From JAWKIJ01 sp041394325 (GTDB taxonomy: Bacteria; Actinomycetota; Acidimicrobiia; Acidimicrobiales; Microtrichaceae), in assembly GCA_041394325.1 (NCBI GenBank), contig JAWKIJ010000001.1, positions 1,674,001 to 1,738,000 of the forward strand: a DNA stretch of 64,000 nucleotides, given 5' to 3'. Positions 41,658 to 52,993 of this stretch are shown here, piece by piece (the first letter of the stretch is position 1; each line of letters starts with the position of its first letter). Below the pieces are notes generated by a model. It made no database searches. It was not told the origin of the DNA and saw nothing but the letters and a program-made list of their open reading frames with translations. The position numbers and the translations under genes are program-made.

Positions 41658-42586
41658 GTCGGTGGTGCTCCTGAGCGGCTGTGCGCCGGTTCTACCAGAG
41701 CCCCGGGGACTCGTCGCAGTTCGGCGGCGATCAGGGGGAGGAGGTCGTGAGCGGGATGGGTCGGTCGCCAGAACATCGCGAGGCTCCGCCGGGGGACGGG
41801 TGGCTCGAACTCGACGAGGGCGATGCTCGGGGCCTCGGGTACCGGGGGAGCGACGGCTAGTCGGGGCAACAGGGTGATCCCCACGCCCGCCGCGACCATC
41901 TGGCGGAGGGTCTCGAGGCTGGTGGCCCGGAAGCCCCGGTGCTCGGCGGCCTCGGCCATCCGGCACACCGACAGTGCCTGGTCGCGGAGGCAGTGACCCT
42001 CCTCCAACAACAAGACGTCCGATCCGGCCAGCGCCGACACCGCGACACTTCGACGGGCGGCGAGGTCGTGGTCCACAGGAACCGCCAGGACGAATTCCTC
42101 GGTGAACAGTTCGTCGTGGACCAGGCCGGCGTCGTGCACCGGCTGTGCCAGTACCGCGGCGTCGATCTGACCGTCGAGCAGTCGGTCCAGCAGCGTCTCG
42201 GTCTTCTCCTCCACCAACAGGAGCTCCAGCTTGGGGAAGCGAGCGTGCAGGTGGCCGACGACGTGGGGGAGCAGGTACGGCGCGATGGTGGGGAACAGGC
42301 CCAGTCGGAGGCGACCCGATTCGGGGTCCCTGGCCTGTTGGGCGATCGCGTCGATGTTGTCGACCTCCGCGAGCATCACTCGTGCGCGCTCCACCACCCG
42401 GGCCCCCGCGTCGGTCAGCATCGCGCCGCCGCGACGTCGTTCGACCAGTTCCACCCCCAACTCGGTCTCGAGCTTGCGGATCTGGGTCGACAGCGTCGGC
42501 TGGCTGACGAAGCTCGCCTCCGCGGCACGGCCGAAGTGGCCGTGGTCCGCGAGGGCGACGAGGTACTGGAGGTCCCGAATGTTCAC
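41654..42586 (-). CDS. oxyR: OxyR hydrogen-peroxide sensor (LysR family)
   Basis: 310-residue transcriptional activator. The N-terminal winged helix has YLVALADHGHFGRAAEASFV and SQPTLSTQIRKLE. The peroxide-sensing pair is intact: EGHCLRDQALSVC holds the two redox Cys at the same spacing as in E. coli OxyR, which distinguishes it from ordinary LysR proteins. GTG 42586 follows AAAGGAG. It sits in one operon with ahpC and ahpF, so activation would also raise its own level. A matching four-part binding site lies upstream of ahpC. Confidence 0.93.
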   Translation of the reverse strand: MNIRDLQYLVALADHGHFGRAAEASFVSQPTLSTQIRKLETELGVELVERRRGGAMLTDAGARVVERARVMLAEVDNIDAIAQQARDPESGRLRLGLFPTIAPYLLPHVVGHLHARFPKLELLLVEEKTETLLDRLLDGQIDAAVLAQPVHDAGLVHDELFTEEFVLAVPVDHDLAARRSVAVSALAGSDVLLLEEGHCLRDQALSVCRMAEAAEHRGFRATSLETLRQMVAAGVGITLLPRLAVAPPVPEAPSIALVEFEPPVPRRSLAMFWRPTHPAHDLLPLIAAELRRVPGALVEPAHSRSGAPPT

Positions 42587-42620
42587 CGACGCTCCTTTCC
42601 GCGGGCCGCGGGTGGCGGGA

Positions 42621-44262
42621 TCAGGAAGCGGTGGTGGCGAGCTCCCGGGCGGCATCGGCAGGGCCCGTGTCGTCGGGAGCGCTGGTGCGGATCAGATGGT
42701 CGAAGGCGCTGAGCGACGCTGTCGCCCCCGCTCCCATCGCGATCACGATCTGCTTGTACGGAACGGTGGTGCAGTCACCGGCGGCGAAGACGCCGGCGAC
42801 GTCGGTCGCCCCCCGGTCGTCGATGACGATCTCCCCGCGGGGCGTGAGCGACACGGTGCCGTCCAACCATTCGGTGTTGGGCAGTAGTCCGATCTGCACG
42901 AAGATCCCGTCGAGGTCGACGGTGTGCAGGCTCTCAGTGGGGTCGTGGTCGGCCGTACGGTCGCGGTACACGAGGCCCGTGACCTTCTCTCCGTCGCCCA
43001 ACACCTCGGTGCTCTGCGCGGAGACGATCACGTCGACGTTGTCGAGGCTGCGCAACTTGCGTTGCAGCACCTCGTCCGCGCGAAGTTCGTCGAGGAACTC
43101 GACCAGGGTGACGTGGCCGACGACGTTGGCGAGGTCGATCGCCGCCTCCACACCCGAGTTGCCGCCGCCGATCACCGCGACGCGCTTGCCCTTGAAGAGG
43201 GGCCCATCGCAGTGGGGACAGAATGTGACACCCTTGTTGCGGTACTCGTCCTCGCCGGGCACGCCCATGGTGCGCCAGCGGGCCCCGGTGCTCACCACCA
43301 CGGTCCGGCCCCGGAGGGTTGCACCGTTGGAGAAGTGCACGGTGTGGAGGCCACCCGGCTCGGACGCGGGTTCGAGCGCGGTGGCGGTCATCAGCGACAT
43401 CACGTCGACCTCGTAGTCGCGGACGTGCTGCTCCAGCGCCGACGCCAGCTTCGGTCCCTCGGTGTAGGGGACCGAGATGAAGTTCTCGATCGCCATGGTG
43501 TCGAGCACCTGGCCGCCGAAGCGCTCCGCCGCCACCCCGGTCGCGATTCCCTTGCGGGCCGCGTACACCGCGGCGGCCGCACCCGCGGGCCCACCCCCAC
43601 GACGAGCACGTCGAAGGGCTCCTTGGCGGTGACCGCCTGTGCCTGGCGTGCACCGGCGCCGCTGTCGATCTTGTTGAGGATCTGCTCGAAGCTCATGCGC
43701 CCGGTGTCGAAGGGTTCGCCGTTGAGCCACACGTTGGGCACGGCGAGCACCTGACGTTCCTCGACCTCCGCGGGGTACAGCGCCCCGTCGATCGCGGTAT
43801 GGGTGATGTTGGCGTTGAGCGTGGCCATCGTGTTGAGTGCCTGCACCACGTCGGGGCAGTTCTGGCACGACAGCGAGAAGTACGTCTCGAACCGGTACTC
43901 GCCCGGCAGGTTGCGCACCGCGTCCTGGGCCTCCGCGGCCACGGTGGAGGGGTGCCCGCCCACCTGGAGCAGCGCGAGCACGAACGAGGTGAGCTCGTGG
44001 CCGAGGGGAATCCCGCGAAGCACACCTGGACGTCGGTACCGGCTCGGCGGATCAGGAAGGCCGGGCGACGACCGCCTGTCGGGGTGGTGTCGGGTCCGCC
44101 GTCGAGGACGGTCACCTTGTCGGACAGGTCGGCGACCTTGGACAGCAGTTCGGCCATCTCGGCCGACTTCGCGCCGTCGTCGAGGTAGGTGACGAGCTCG
44201 ACGGGCTCGACCAACTTCTCCAGGTAGGTGGTCAGTTGTGCGGTGAGGGTTGCGTCCAACAT
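42621..44262 (-). CDS. ahpF: Alkyl hydroperoxide reductase subunit F (two apparent frameshifts)
   Basis: NADH-dependent flavoprotein that re-reduces AhpC. From ATG 44262 the N-terminal double-thioredoxin domain contains [16 protein letters not shown], with its CxxC pair. The TrxB-like part has the FAD motif [15 protein letters not shown] and the redox Cys pair [13 protein letters not shown], and the NADH site [15 protein letters not shown]. The C-terminus has [19 protein letters not shown]. Frame changes lie near 44017 and 43603; both are G-run losses on the coding strand, and the second falls inside the FAD-binding glycine motif. All functional residues are restored by adding one G at each. 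About 547 residues. Confidence 0.92.
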
Positions 44263-44331
44263 GGCGTTGCTCCGGAGGTGGTGGGTCGAATGTGGTCGAT
44301 GAGCGCGGTGTGGTCCGGTGAAGGTGGAGCG

Positions 44332-44380
44332 CACCTCGGCGGCACAGGAGTATCCGAGGTGCTCCTGTGCCGCCGAGGTG
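44332..44380. promoter_or_regulatory. Long hairpin in the ahpC-ahpF spacer
   Basis: Arms 44332-44350 (CACCTCGGCGGCACAGGAG) and 44362-44380 are a perfect 19-bp inverted repeat around an 11-base loop, between the end of ahpC (44394) and start of ahpF (44262). There is no T tract. In a co-transcribed ahpCF message such a stem would act as a partial terminator or protect the ahpC 3' end, giving the usual excess of AhpC over AhpF. Confidence 0.8.
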
Positions 44381-44393
44381 GGGGTGCCTCGCG

Positions 44394-44957
44394 TCAGATC
44401 TTGCCGACGAGGTCGAGACCGGGTTGCAGGGTCTCCGCACCCTCCTCCCACTTCGCGGGGCACACCTCGTTGGGGTGTTCGCGCACGTACTGGGCGGCCT
44501 TCACCTTGCGGACGAGTTCGGTCGCGTTGCGGCCGACACCGCCGGCGTTGATCTCGATGATCTGGATCACGCCGTCGGGGTCGATCACGAACGTACCGCG
44601 ATCGGCGAGGCCGTCCTCTTTGATGAGGACCTTGAAGTTGGCGCTGATGCGGGTGGTCGGATCGCCGACCATGAAGTAGTCGATCTTCTTGATCGTCTCG
44701 GAGGAGTCGTGCCACGCCTTGTGGGTGAAGTGCGTATCGGTGGAAACCGAGTACACCTCGACGCCGAGCTTCTGCAGCTCGGGGTACTGCTCGGCGAGGT
44801 CGCCGAGCTCGGTGGGACACACGAAGGTGAAGTCCGCCGGATAGAAGAAGACGATCGACCACTTGCCCTTGAGGTCTTCGTCGCTCACGTCGACGAACTC
44901 GCCCTTGTGGAACGCGGTTGCCGTGAACGGTTTGATGGTCTTGCCGATGAGCGACAT
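44394..44957 (-). CDS. ahpC: Alkyl hydroperoxide reductase subunit C (peroxiredoxin)
   Basis: Two-Cys peroxiredoxin of the typical AhpC/Prx1 class, 187 residues. Peroxidatic Cys in [12 protein letters not shown] near residue 47 and resolving Cys in [10 protein letters not shown] near residue 165; the C-terminal YF-type tail is replaced by LVGKI, as in robust bacterial AhpC. Reduces H2O2 and organic hydroperoxides, recycled by AhpF. ATG 44957 follows AAAGGA. Upstream are a -10-like TAGGGT (45003-45008, minus strand) and an OxyR site. Confidence 0.97.
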   Translation of the reverse strand: MSLIGKTIKPFTATAFHKGEFVDVSDEDLKGKWSIVFFYPADFTFVCPTELGDLAEQYPELQKLGVEVYSVSTDTHFTHKAWHDSSETIKKIDYFMVGDPTTRISANFKVLIKEDGLADRGTFVIDPDGVIQIIEINAGGVGRNATELVRKVKAAQYVREHPNEVCPAKWEEGAETLQPGLDLVGKI

Positions 44958-45002
44958 GTCGGGGGTCCTTTCCCTGAATCGGAGTGATCTTGCTCGATCG
45001 GC

Positions 45003-45078
45003 ACCCTATATCGTCATAAAGTCATTCGATAGTCATCGGTGATCGTTTCTCTCGATCGTCGAGATAGGTGTCCTCTAT
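45003..45078 (-). promoter_or_regulatory. ahpC promoter with OxyR binding site
   Basis: The OxyR consensus is ATAG-N7-CTAT-N7-ATAG-N7-CTAT. Positions 45042-45078 give ATCG-N7-CGAT-N7-ATAG-N7-CTAT: exact spacing and 14 of 16 conserved bases. A TAGGGT hexamer on the minus strand at 45003-45008 could be the -10 of ahpC, placing the site from about -46 to -82, the normal activator position for OxyR. Confidence 0.75.
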
Positions 45079-45139
45079 CGGGCGGCTCGTCCGGTGCCGG
45101 TCGTTCGAAAGGAAGTGGATGTGCCCGCGTTCGCCCCCT

Positions 45140-45196
45140 CCCGTTTTGTCGCGCGAAAGTCGCGCTCCTGACGCGACTTTCGCGCGACAAAACGGG
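45140..45196. repeat. Dispersed hairpin repeat, copy 3
   Basis: Perfect 25-bp arms 45140-45164 and 45172-45196 around loop ctcctga; core identical to copies 2 and 4. Lies 30 bases downstream of leuA and upstream of the ahpC promoter, so it may insulate the two. Confidence 0.92.
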
Positions 45197-45226
45197 GGGG
45201 TGGATGACCGGGTGGGTGGCTGGGCT

Positions 45227-47080
<1,854 letters not shown>

Positions 47081-47081
<1 letters not shown>

Positions 47082-47113
47082 TACATGAGGAGGAGGGTCG
47101 CCGGGCGGGTCAC
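47081..47113 (-). CDS. leuL: leuA leader peptide
   Basis: Ten codons, GTG to TAG, encoding MTRPATLLLM with three consecutive CTC leucine codons just before the stop. GGAGG lies 3 bases upstream, while the putative -10 TATAGT (47121-47126) ends only 7 bases before the GTG, so the message may instead be leaderless. Position directly before two hairpins and leuA, and the Leu run, identify it as an attenuator peptide. No homology can be expected at this length. Confidence 0.72.
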
Positions 47114-47120
47114 GGCCTCC

Positions 47121-47126
47121 ACTATA
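47121..47126 (-). promoter_or_regulatory. Putative -10 element of the leuA leader
   Basis: TATAGT on the minus strand, 7 bases upstream of the leader GTG. The same TANNNT-N6-8-start arrangement occurs before at least eleven other genes here. No convincing -35 is visible. Confidence 0.55.
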
Positions 47127-47189
47127 GGCCCGTGCCTCCGCGACGCGTCGACGGGTTGGCGCGCCGTTGTCGCGGGTACGATCCGCGCC

Positions 47190-47777
47190 ATGACCTCCTC
47201 CGACGACTCGACGTCGGTCGACGCGATCTTCCGCGACGGCCTCGACTACTTCGGATCGGTGGTCGAGCGTCTCGAGGACGATCGTTGGGACCGACCGTCC
47301 CGCTGTGAGGGCTGGACCAATCTCGACGTCCTGTGCCACGTCGGTGCGGTCCTCGACATGGCGACCGACGTCGCGGGCGGCCGACAGCACCAGTTTCGGT
47401 CGGTCGACCGACCGGCGGAGCACGTGGCAGGGTCACCCCGTGCCTACTGGTCGGCGCAGGCGGCCAAGGCCCGGGCGGCCGTCGCCGATGCCGATCTCCA
47501 GCGCGAGTGCTCGACCGAGATGGGCACGATGACGATCGGCCAGCGGTTGGGCTTCCCGGCCATCGACCTGCACGTACACGCCTGGGACATCGGCAAGGAC
47601 GAGGGCATCGACCTCACGATCCCCGTCGAGGTCGTCGCCCTCTCCGAGCGCTCTCTGGGGCGATTCCCCGAGGACGTCGTGCGCTCCATGGGGGTGTTCG
47701 GTCCGCGGGTCGAACTGGCCGAGGACGCGTCGTCAAGCGATCGCTTCCTGGCGTTCACCGGCCGCGACCCCCGTTAG
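47190..47777 (+). CDS. DinB/maleylpyruvate isomerase-like (mycothiol-type) protein, TIGR03083 type
   Basis: 195 residues. FRDGLDYFGSVVERLEDDRW and the block WTNLDVLCHVGAVLDMATD, with the metal-binding His, match the actinobacterial DinB-like / mycothiol-dependent maleylpyruvate isomerase N-terminal domain; the second His pair appears in FPAIDLHVHAWDIG. These proteins form four-helix bundles and are thought to transfer or use mycothiol. ATG 47190 has TACGAT ending 7 bases upstream (leaderless type). Divergent from leuA. Confidence 0.82.
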   Translation: MTSSDDSTSVDAIFRDGLDYFGSVVERLEDDRWDRPSRCEGWTNLDVLCHVGAVLDMATDVAGGRQHQFRSVDRPAEHVAGSPRAYWSAQAAKARAAVADADLQRECSTEMGTMTIGQRLGFPAIDLHVHAWDIGKDEGIDLTIPVEVVALSERSLGRFPEDVVRSMGVFGPRVELAEDASSSDRFLAFTGRDPR

Positions 47778-47823
47778 CCCCGACGCCGTCGCGACACGTC
47801 GGCGATCCAAGGGGCGCCCACCG

Positions 47824-49299
47824 ATGCTGCTGCACGACGTGGTGGATTTCGCCGCCCGGCGAACACCCCACGAGACAGCCCTCGTGGCGGAAGGTCGACG
47901 CTGGAGCTTCGAGGAGTTGTCGGACCGCATCGAGTTCGCCGCGGAGTCGATCGCCGCGACGGTGCGGCCGGGTGAGGTGGTGGCGGTCGTGTCGGACAAT
48001 CGGCCCGACATGGTCGTGGCGATGTACGCGATCCCCAGGGCGGGAGCGGTGGCGGCCTTCGTCAACACCCGCCTCGCTCCTCCCGAGATCGGTGCGCTAC
48101 TCGCCGATGTCGGGGCGACCCGGGTGCTGCGCGGCGAGGATGCCGACCGCTGGTGGGAACGCGACGCCACCGTCCCCCAGGTCGGGCCGCTCGGTCCGGG
48201 GGGCCACACCGCGCGGCCCGACGACACCGCGTGGATCATCCACACGAGCGGGACGACCGGCACACCAAAGGGCGCGCGGCTCACGCACCGCAGCCTGTTG
48301 GCCGGGGTGACCCAGACGGCGTTGATGCGTCCGCTGGGCGACGGCGACACCTACCTGTTCCCGTTCCCGCTGTTCCACGTCGCCTCCTACAACGTGATCC
48401 ATGCGCACCTGCGGGGCCGGCCCGTCGTGCTGGTCCCCAAGTTCGACGCGGTCGAGGTGATGACGGCGATCGAACGGCACCGGGTCACCCACCTGTCCCT
48501 CGCCCCGACGATGATCGCAATGCTGCTCGACCACCCCGACCGGGGACGTTTCGACCTGACTTCGCTCCGCCACCTCTACTACGGGGCGTCCGCGATACCC
48601 CTCGAGGTGCTGCGTCGGGCGATCGACGCCTTCGGCTGCGGGTTCGGGCAGGGCTACGGCATGACCGAGTTGTCCGGCAACGTCACGTTCCTCGATGCAG
48701 AGGCCCATCGCAGAGCGCTCGGCGGAGAGGAGCACCTGCTCGCCGCGGCCGGGCGCCCGGGCCCTCTGGCGTCGTTGAGGATCGTCCACGACGATGACGG
48801 CGGCGTCCGTGACGTGGAGCCGGGCGAGCCGGGCGAGATCCTCGTCCGCGGCGACCAGGTGATCCCCGGCTACTGGAACCGTCCCGGCGCCGACGCTTTC
48901 GTCGACGGATGGTTCCGCACCGGTGACATCGGTCGGGTCGATCACGAGGGGTTCGTGTTCATCGTCGACCGCCGCAAGGACATCATCGTCAGCGGTGGGG
49001 AGAACGTCAGCTCCCTCGAAGTGGAGAGCACCCTGAGCGGGCACCCGGCGGTCGCGGCGGCAGCGGTGGTGGGACTGGCCGACGACCGCTGGGGCGAGCG
49101 GGTCGTCGCGGTCGCAGTCCGCTCGTCGGGTGACACGACCGAGGCCGGGGAGGTTCTGGAGTGGTGCCGTGGTCGGATCGCCGGTTTCAAACGTCCACGG
49201 CAACTGCTGTGGGTCGACGAGTTGCCGCAGAACGCCTCGGGCAAGGTGCTCAAGGCGGAGGTACGTGACCTCGTCAGGCGGCGGCTCGGGGAGCGGTGA
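47824..49299 (+). CDS. Acyl-CoA synthetase (AMP-dependent ligase)
   Basis: Activates a carboxylic acid to its CoA ester via an acyl-adenylate; 491 residues. The AMP-binding P-loop is IIHTSGTTGTPKGARLTH, with GQGYGMTELSG, the hinge DGWFRTGDIGRVD and the catalytic Lys in LPQNASGKVLKAEVRDLV. Resembles medium- or long-chain FadD-type ligases. It lies 46 bases after the DinB-like gene and converges on bioA. A role in supplying pimeloyl-CoA to BioF is conceivable from position but cannot be read from the sequence. Confidence 0.9.
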   Translation: MLLHDVVDFAARRTPHETALVAEGRRWSFEELSDRIEFAAESIAATVRPGEVVAVVSDNRPDMVVAMYAIPRAGAVAAFVNTRLAPPEIGALLADVGATRVLRGEDADRWWERDATVPQVGPLGPGGHTARPDDTAWIIHTSGTTGTPKGARLTHRSLLAGVTQTALMRPLGDGDTYLFPFPLFHVASYNVIHAHLRGRPVVLVPKFDAVEVMTAIERHRVTHLSLAPTMIAMLLDHPDRGRFDLTSLRHLYYGASAIPLEVLRRAIDAFGCGFGQGYGMTELSGNVTFLDAEAHRRALGGEEHLLAAAGRPGPLASLRIVHDDDGGVRDVEPGEPGEILVRGDQVIPGYWNRPGADAFVDGWFRTGDIGRVDHEGFVFIVDRRKDIIVSGGENVSSLEVESTLSGHPAVAAAAVVGLADDRWGERVVAVAVRSSGDTTEAGEVLEWCRGRIAGFKRPRQLLWVDELPQNASGKVLKAEVRDLVRRRLGER

Positions 49300-49313
49300 C
49301 CCTCGCTCCCGCC

Positions 49314-50666
49314 TCAGCCGCTCCTCCGATCGCAGGTGGCGCCCGCCGCGGCGACGAGTGCCCCGGCGATGTCGTCAACCTCCGCGGCGGTGCACACGTA
49401 GGGCGGCATCGTGTACAGGAGGTTGCGGAACGGCCGGATCCAGACTCCGTGGGATACGGCGGCTTCGGTGGCGGCCGCGACGTCGACGGTCGACTCGGTC
49501 TCGATCACCCCGATTCCCCCGAGCACGCGGACGTCGCGAACGCCCGGGATCCGGGCCGCCGCCGCCAGCCCCCGCCGGAGACCGTCGCCGATCCCCGTAA
49601 CCATCGAGGGCCATTCGCCACGGTCGAACAGGTCGAGCGACGCGTTGGCCACCGCACACGCCAGAGGGTTACCCATGAAGGTCGGCCCGTGCGCGAGCAC
49701 CGGAACCTCACCCGCCGAGATGCCCTCGGCGACCCGGCCGGTGCACAGCGTCGCGCCGAGCGTTGCCATCCCACCGGTCAGCGCCTTGCCCACGCACATC
49801 ACGTCGGGCACGACCCCGACATGATCCGCCGCGAACATCGTTCCGGTGCGGCCGAAGCCGGTCGCGATCTCGTCGAGCACCAACAAGACGTCGGCCTCGT
49901 CGCACAACCCGCGCCACATCGACACCAGCGCGGGCGAGTGGAAGCGCATCCCTCCGGCACCTTGGACGACGGGTTCCACGATGACCGCCGCGACCTCGTC
50001 GATGTGTGCGTGCAGCATGGTCTGGCACTGCTCGGCGTAGGAGGGGTCGACAGGCGTCTCGACCCCGTCGGCGGGTCGTTCGACGAACACTTGCGATGCG
50101 ACGACGTCGCTCCACAGACGGTGCATTCCCCCCTCGGGGTCGCACACCGACATCGCGCCGAACGTGTCGCCGTGGTAGCCGCCGCGCCAGGTCAGGAGCC
50201 GGTGCTTCGATGTCCGCCCACGGCTCCGCCAGAACTGGAGGCACATCTTGATGGCGACCTCCACCGCGATCGATCCCGAGTCCGACAGGAACACGTGGTC
50301 GAGGCCGGCGGGCGTCGCGGCCACCAGTCGCTCGCAGAGGTCGATCGCCGGCGCGTGGGTGAGTCCGCCGAACATCACATGGCTGAGGTCGTGGGCCTGA
50401 CGCCGTACCGCGTCGACCAGTACCGGATGGCGGTATCCCCACACCGCCGCCCACCACGAGCTCATGGCGTCGATCAGTTCGATCGCGCCGCCGTCGCGGT
50501 GCCGCACTCGGAGGCGAGCCCCTTCGGCCGACTCGACCAGACGGCACGGATCGACGGAGGGCATCGAGTCGTAGGGATGCCAGACGTGTCGCGCGTCGGC
50601 GTCGAGCAGTCTCGCGACGACGGGGTCGTACCCGGTCGAGGGTGTTGGGGTGGGCGGTGCCGTCAC
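49314..50666 (-). CDS. bioA: Adenosylmethionine-8-amino-7-oxononanoate transaminase
   Basis: Third-last step of biotin synthesis: KAPA to DAPA with SAM as amino donor. 450 residues, class-III PLP aminotransferase. HVWHPYDSM is the BioA N-terminal signature, [14 protein letters not shown] and [14 protein letters not shown] the substrate and PLP-phosphate regions, [18 protein letters not shown] holds the PLP Asp, and CVGKALTGG the PLP Lys. It follows bioB after 25 bases on the same strand, so bioB-bioA is one operon. Confidence 0.96.
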   Translation of the reverse strand: MTAPPTPTPSTGYDPVVARLLDADARHVWHPYDSMPSVDPCRLVESAEGARLRVRHRDGGAIELIDAMSSWWAAVWGYRHPVLVDAVRRQAHDLSHVMFGGLTHAPAIDLCERLVAATPAGLDHVFLSDSGSIAVEVAIKMCLQFWRSRGRTSKHRLLTWRGGYHGDTFGAMSVCDPEGGMHRLWSDVVASQVFVERPADGVETPVDPSYAEQCQTMLHAHIDEVAAVIVEPVVQGAGGMRFHSPALVSMWRGLCDEADVLLVLDEIATGFGRTGTMFAADHVGVVPDVMCVGKALTGGMATLGATLCTGRVAEGISAGEVPVLAHGPTFMGNPLACAVANASLDLFDRGEWPSMVTGIGDGLRRGLAAAARIPGVRDVRVLGGIGVIETESTVDVAAATEAAVSHGVWIRPFRNLLYTMPPYVCTAAEVDDIAGALVAAAGATCDRRSG

Positions 50667-50691
50667 GGGAGCGAACCGCCGGTCGCGCGGC

Positions 50692-51789
50692 TCAGAGCAC
50701 CTTGCCGAGCACGCCCACCGGCATCGACAGGCGGTCCAGCATGTCGAGGTCCTCGTCGGGGGAACGGCCGAGCGTCGTGAGGTCGTTGCCGACGATCAGG
50801 GCGTTGATGCCCGCGGTCATACCGGCCTCCTGGAGATCGCCGAGGGTGATCTCGCGCCCGCCGGCGTAGCGGAGGATGACCTCGGGCAGTGCGAGCCGGA
50901 ACAACGCGATCCACTTGAGAGCGTCCTTGGCCGGGGTCACCGGACGGAGTTCGAGAGGGGTTCCGGGTCGCGGGTTCAGGAAGTTGACCGGCACCTCCTC
51001 GGGATGAAGCTCCTGGAGGTGACCCAGCAGTTCGAGGCGCTGCTCGTCGGACTCGCCCATGCCCAAGAGCACCCCACAGCACAGTTCCATGCCGTTGGCC
51101 TTGACCAGCTCACAGGTGCGGACCCGCTCGTCGAAGTCGTGGGTGGTCACGACGGTGGGGAAGTACGAGCGTGCCGTTTCGAGGTTGTGGTTGTAGCGGT
51201 GGACGCCACCCTCGGCGAGGCGTCGTGCCTGTTCCTCGTCGAGGATGCCCGCGGAGACCGCGAGGTTGAGGCCCGTCTCGTCGCGGATGATCGGCACCAG
51301 CTCCAGGATCCGGGTCATCGTCCGCTCGTCCGGTCCGCGGACGGCGAGGACGATGCAGAACTCACTCGCGCCCAGCGCGGCGGTCTCCCGTGCCGCGGCG
51401 AGCACCTCGTCGGTGTCCAGGAACGGCGTGGCCGCGACCGGTGAGTCGAACTGTGCCGACTGGCTACAGAAGTGGCAGTCCTCGGGGCAGCCTCCGGTCT
51501 TGACCGAGAGGATCCCCTCCACCTCGACGGTGTCACCGACGCGGGCGACGCGGACGTCGTGAGCCAACGCGGTCAGCTCCCCCAGATGGGATGCGGGCAG
51601 CGCCGCGAGTTCCGCCACCTCCTCGATCCGGAGTGACGAGTGCTCCGCGATCAATCGCCGCCGCGCCGACCCGATGAGTGGGTGTTCTTCGCGATCGGGC
51701 GTTGCGACGCGGTCCGCCGTCGCCTCGGCCGGGTCCGAACCGCGTGGGGGGGTGGTCCCGACGGTGGTGCCGGTGTCGATGTCGGTCAT
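50692..51789 (-). CDS. bioB: Biotin synthase
   Basis: Radical-SAM enzyme that inserts sulfur into dethiobiotin; 365 residues. The radical [4Fe-4S] motif is [16 protein letters not shown] (CxxxCxxC), with [19 protein letters not shown] and [14 protein letters not shown] also diagnostic; the Arg that binds the [2Fe-2S] cluster lies in [13 protein letters not shown]. The first 35-40 residues (Thr/Asp/Pro-rich) are not typical, so a later start is possible, although AGGGGG precedes ATG 51789. Actinobacterial BioB of this type often needs an auxiliary iron-sulfur protein; a similar domain is fused to BioD here. Confidence 0.96.
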   Translation of the reverse strand: MTDIDTGTTVGTTPPRGSDPAEATADRVATPDREEHPLIGSARRRLIAEHSSLRIEEVAELAALPASHLGELTALAHDVRVARVGDTVEVEGILSVKTGGCPEDCHFCSQSAQFDSPVAATPFLDTDEVLAAARETAALGASEFCIVLAVRGPDERTMTRILELVPIIRDETGLNLAVSAGILDEEQARRLAEGGVHRYNHNLETARSYFPTVVTTHDFDERVRTCELVKANGMELCCGVLLGMGESDEQRLELLGHLQELHPEEVPVNFLNPRPGTPLELRPVTPAKDALKWIALFRLALPEVILRYAGGREITLGDLQEAGMTAGINALIVGNDLTTLGRSPDEDLDMLDRLSMPVGVLGKVL

Positions 51790-51805
51790 GTCGTCCCCCT
51801 GCGGG

Positions 51806-51811
51806 TACGGT
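51806..51811 (+). promoter_or_regulatory. Putative -10 element of bioF
   Basis: TACGGT, 7 bases before the bioF GTG, inside the only 29 bases that separate the divergent bioB and bioF starts. This would give a leaderless bioFD message, and the bioB promoter must then overlap the 5' end of bioF. Confidence 0.5.
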
Positions 51812-51818
51812 CGATCGG

Positions 51819-52993
51819 GTGCCGCGACCGTACCGGGCCGACCCCGCTGGCTCCGAACCCGGCGTGTGGGAGTCCTATGCCCACGCGGCCGTGGAGGAGC
51901 TGTCGGCGTCCGACCAGCGACGTGTGGTTCGCTCCGTGGGACGCTCGGGTGTCCACACGACGCGTGATGGACGGGAGTTCGTGCACTTCGCCTCCAACGA
52001 CTACTTCGGCCTGTCGACCCATCCGGCGGTCGTCGCCGCGGCGATGGCGGCAGCCCGGGAGTGGGGCGCGGGCAGTGCTGCATCGCGCCTCGTCGTCGGC
52101 TCGCGTCCGCCGTTCGACGAGCTCGAGGCCGCTGGCCGGTTGGAAGGGGCGGAGGACGCGCGCTCGTCTTCTCCACCGGCTATCAGGCGAACCTGGGGGT
52201 GTTGGTCGCTATGGCACGGCTCTGCACCACCGACGGCAACGAGATGGGGCTCGTCAGCGGCGCGCTGAACCACGCGTCGATCATCGACGGGGCACGTCTG
52301 GCGGGCGCGCCGACCACCGTGGTGCCCCACGTCGACGTCGACGCGGTGATCACCGCGGTCGCCCGGCATCGCGAGGCCGGGCGGCGGCCGGTGATCGTGA
52401 CCGACTCGATCTTCTCGATGGACGGCGACGCGGCACCGGTCGCCGCACTGGCGGGTCGCCGCCGGGGCCGAGGCGCTGTTGATCGTCGACGGCGCGCACG
52501 CCGTGTTCGGTCACACACGGGTCGGCGACCTCGACTGCGGCGCGCTCGTCGTGGGAACCCTGTCCAAGTCGCTGGGCAGCCAGGGGGCTTCGTCGCGGGT
52601 CCTCGCTCGCTGATCGACTGGATCCGCAACACCGCTCGTTCGTTCGTGTTCACCACCGCGCCGACCCCTTCGGCGGTGGGGGCCGCGTCGGCGGCGTTGG
52701 GGGTCCTGTGCAGCGGCGAGGGAGCGGACCTGGTCGACCGGCTCCGGACCCACGTGAAGTGGTTGTCGCCCCGCTCGCCGAGTGCGGTCGTCCCGCTCGT
52801 GGTGGGCACGTCCACCGCCGCGCTCGCGTTGTCCGAGGCGCTCGAGTCGCGGGGCCTGTTGATTCCCGCCATCCGCCCGCCGTCGGTGCCGGTCGGTACC
52901 GCGCGGCTCCGGATCGCCTTGTCCGCCGCGCATGCACCCGAGGACGTGACCCGCCTTCGAGTGGCGCTCGACGAACTGGGTGTCGCGCCGTGA
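51819..52993 (+). CDS. bioF: 8-Amino-7-oxononanoate synthase (three apparent frameshifts)
   Basis: PLP enzyme that condenses pimeloyl-ACP or -CoA with alanine to give KAPA. Joined frames show the full AOS family: FASNDYFGLSTHPAV, GAGSAASRLVVGS, LVFSTGYQANLGVL, DSIFSMDGD, LIVDGAHAVFG and the PLP Lys in GTLSKSLGSQGG, then RIALSAAHAPEDVTRL. Frame changes near 52160, 52460 and 52583; the first and third are repaired by adding one G. All catalytic residues are present, so the gene is probably intact in the organism. GTG 51819 start; stop overlaps bioD (GTGA). About 390 residues. Confidence 0.9.

Noticed and set aside
47824..49299. Pimeloyl-CoA ligase (bioW-like) role for the acyl-CoA ligase near bioA
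   Set aside because: It belongs to the ordinary AMP-ligase family, not to the small BioW fold, and is convergent with bioA; position alone is not enough.
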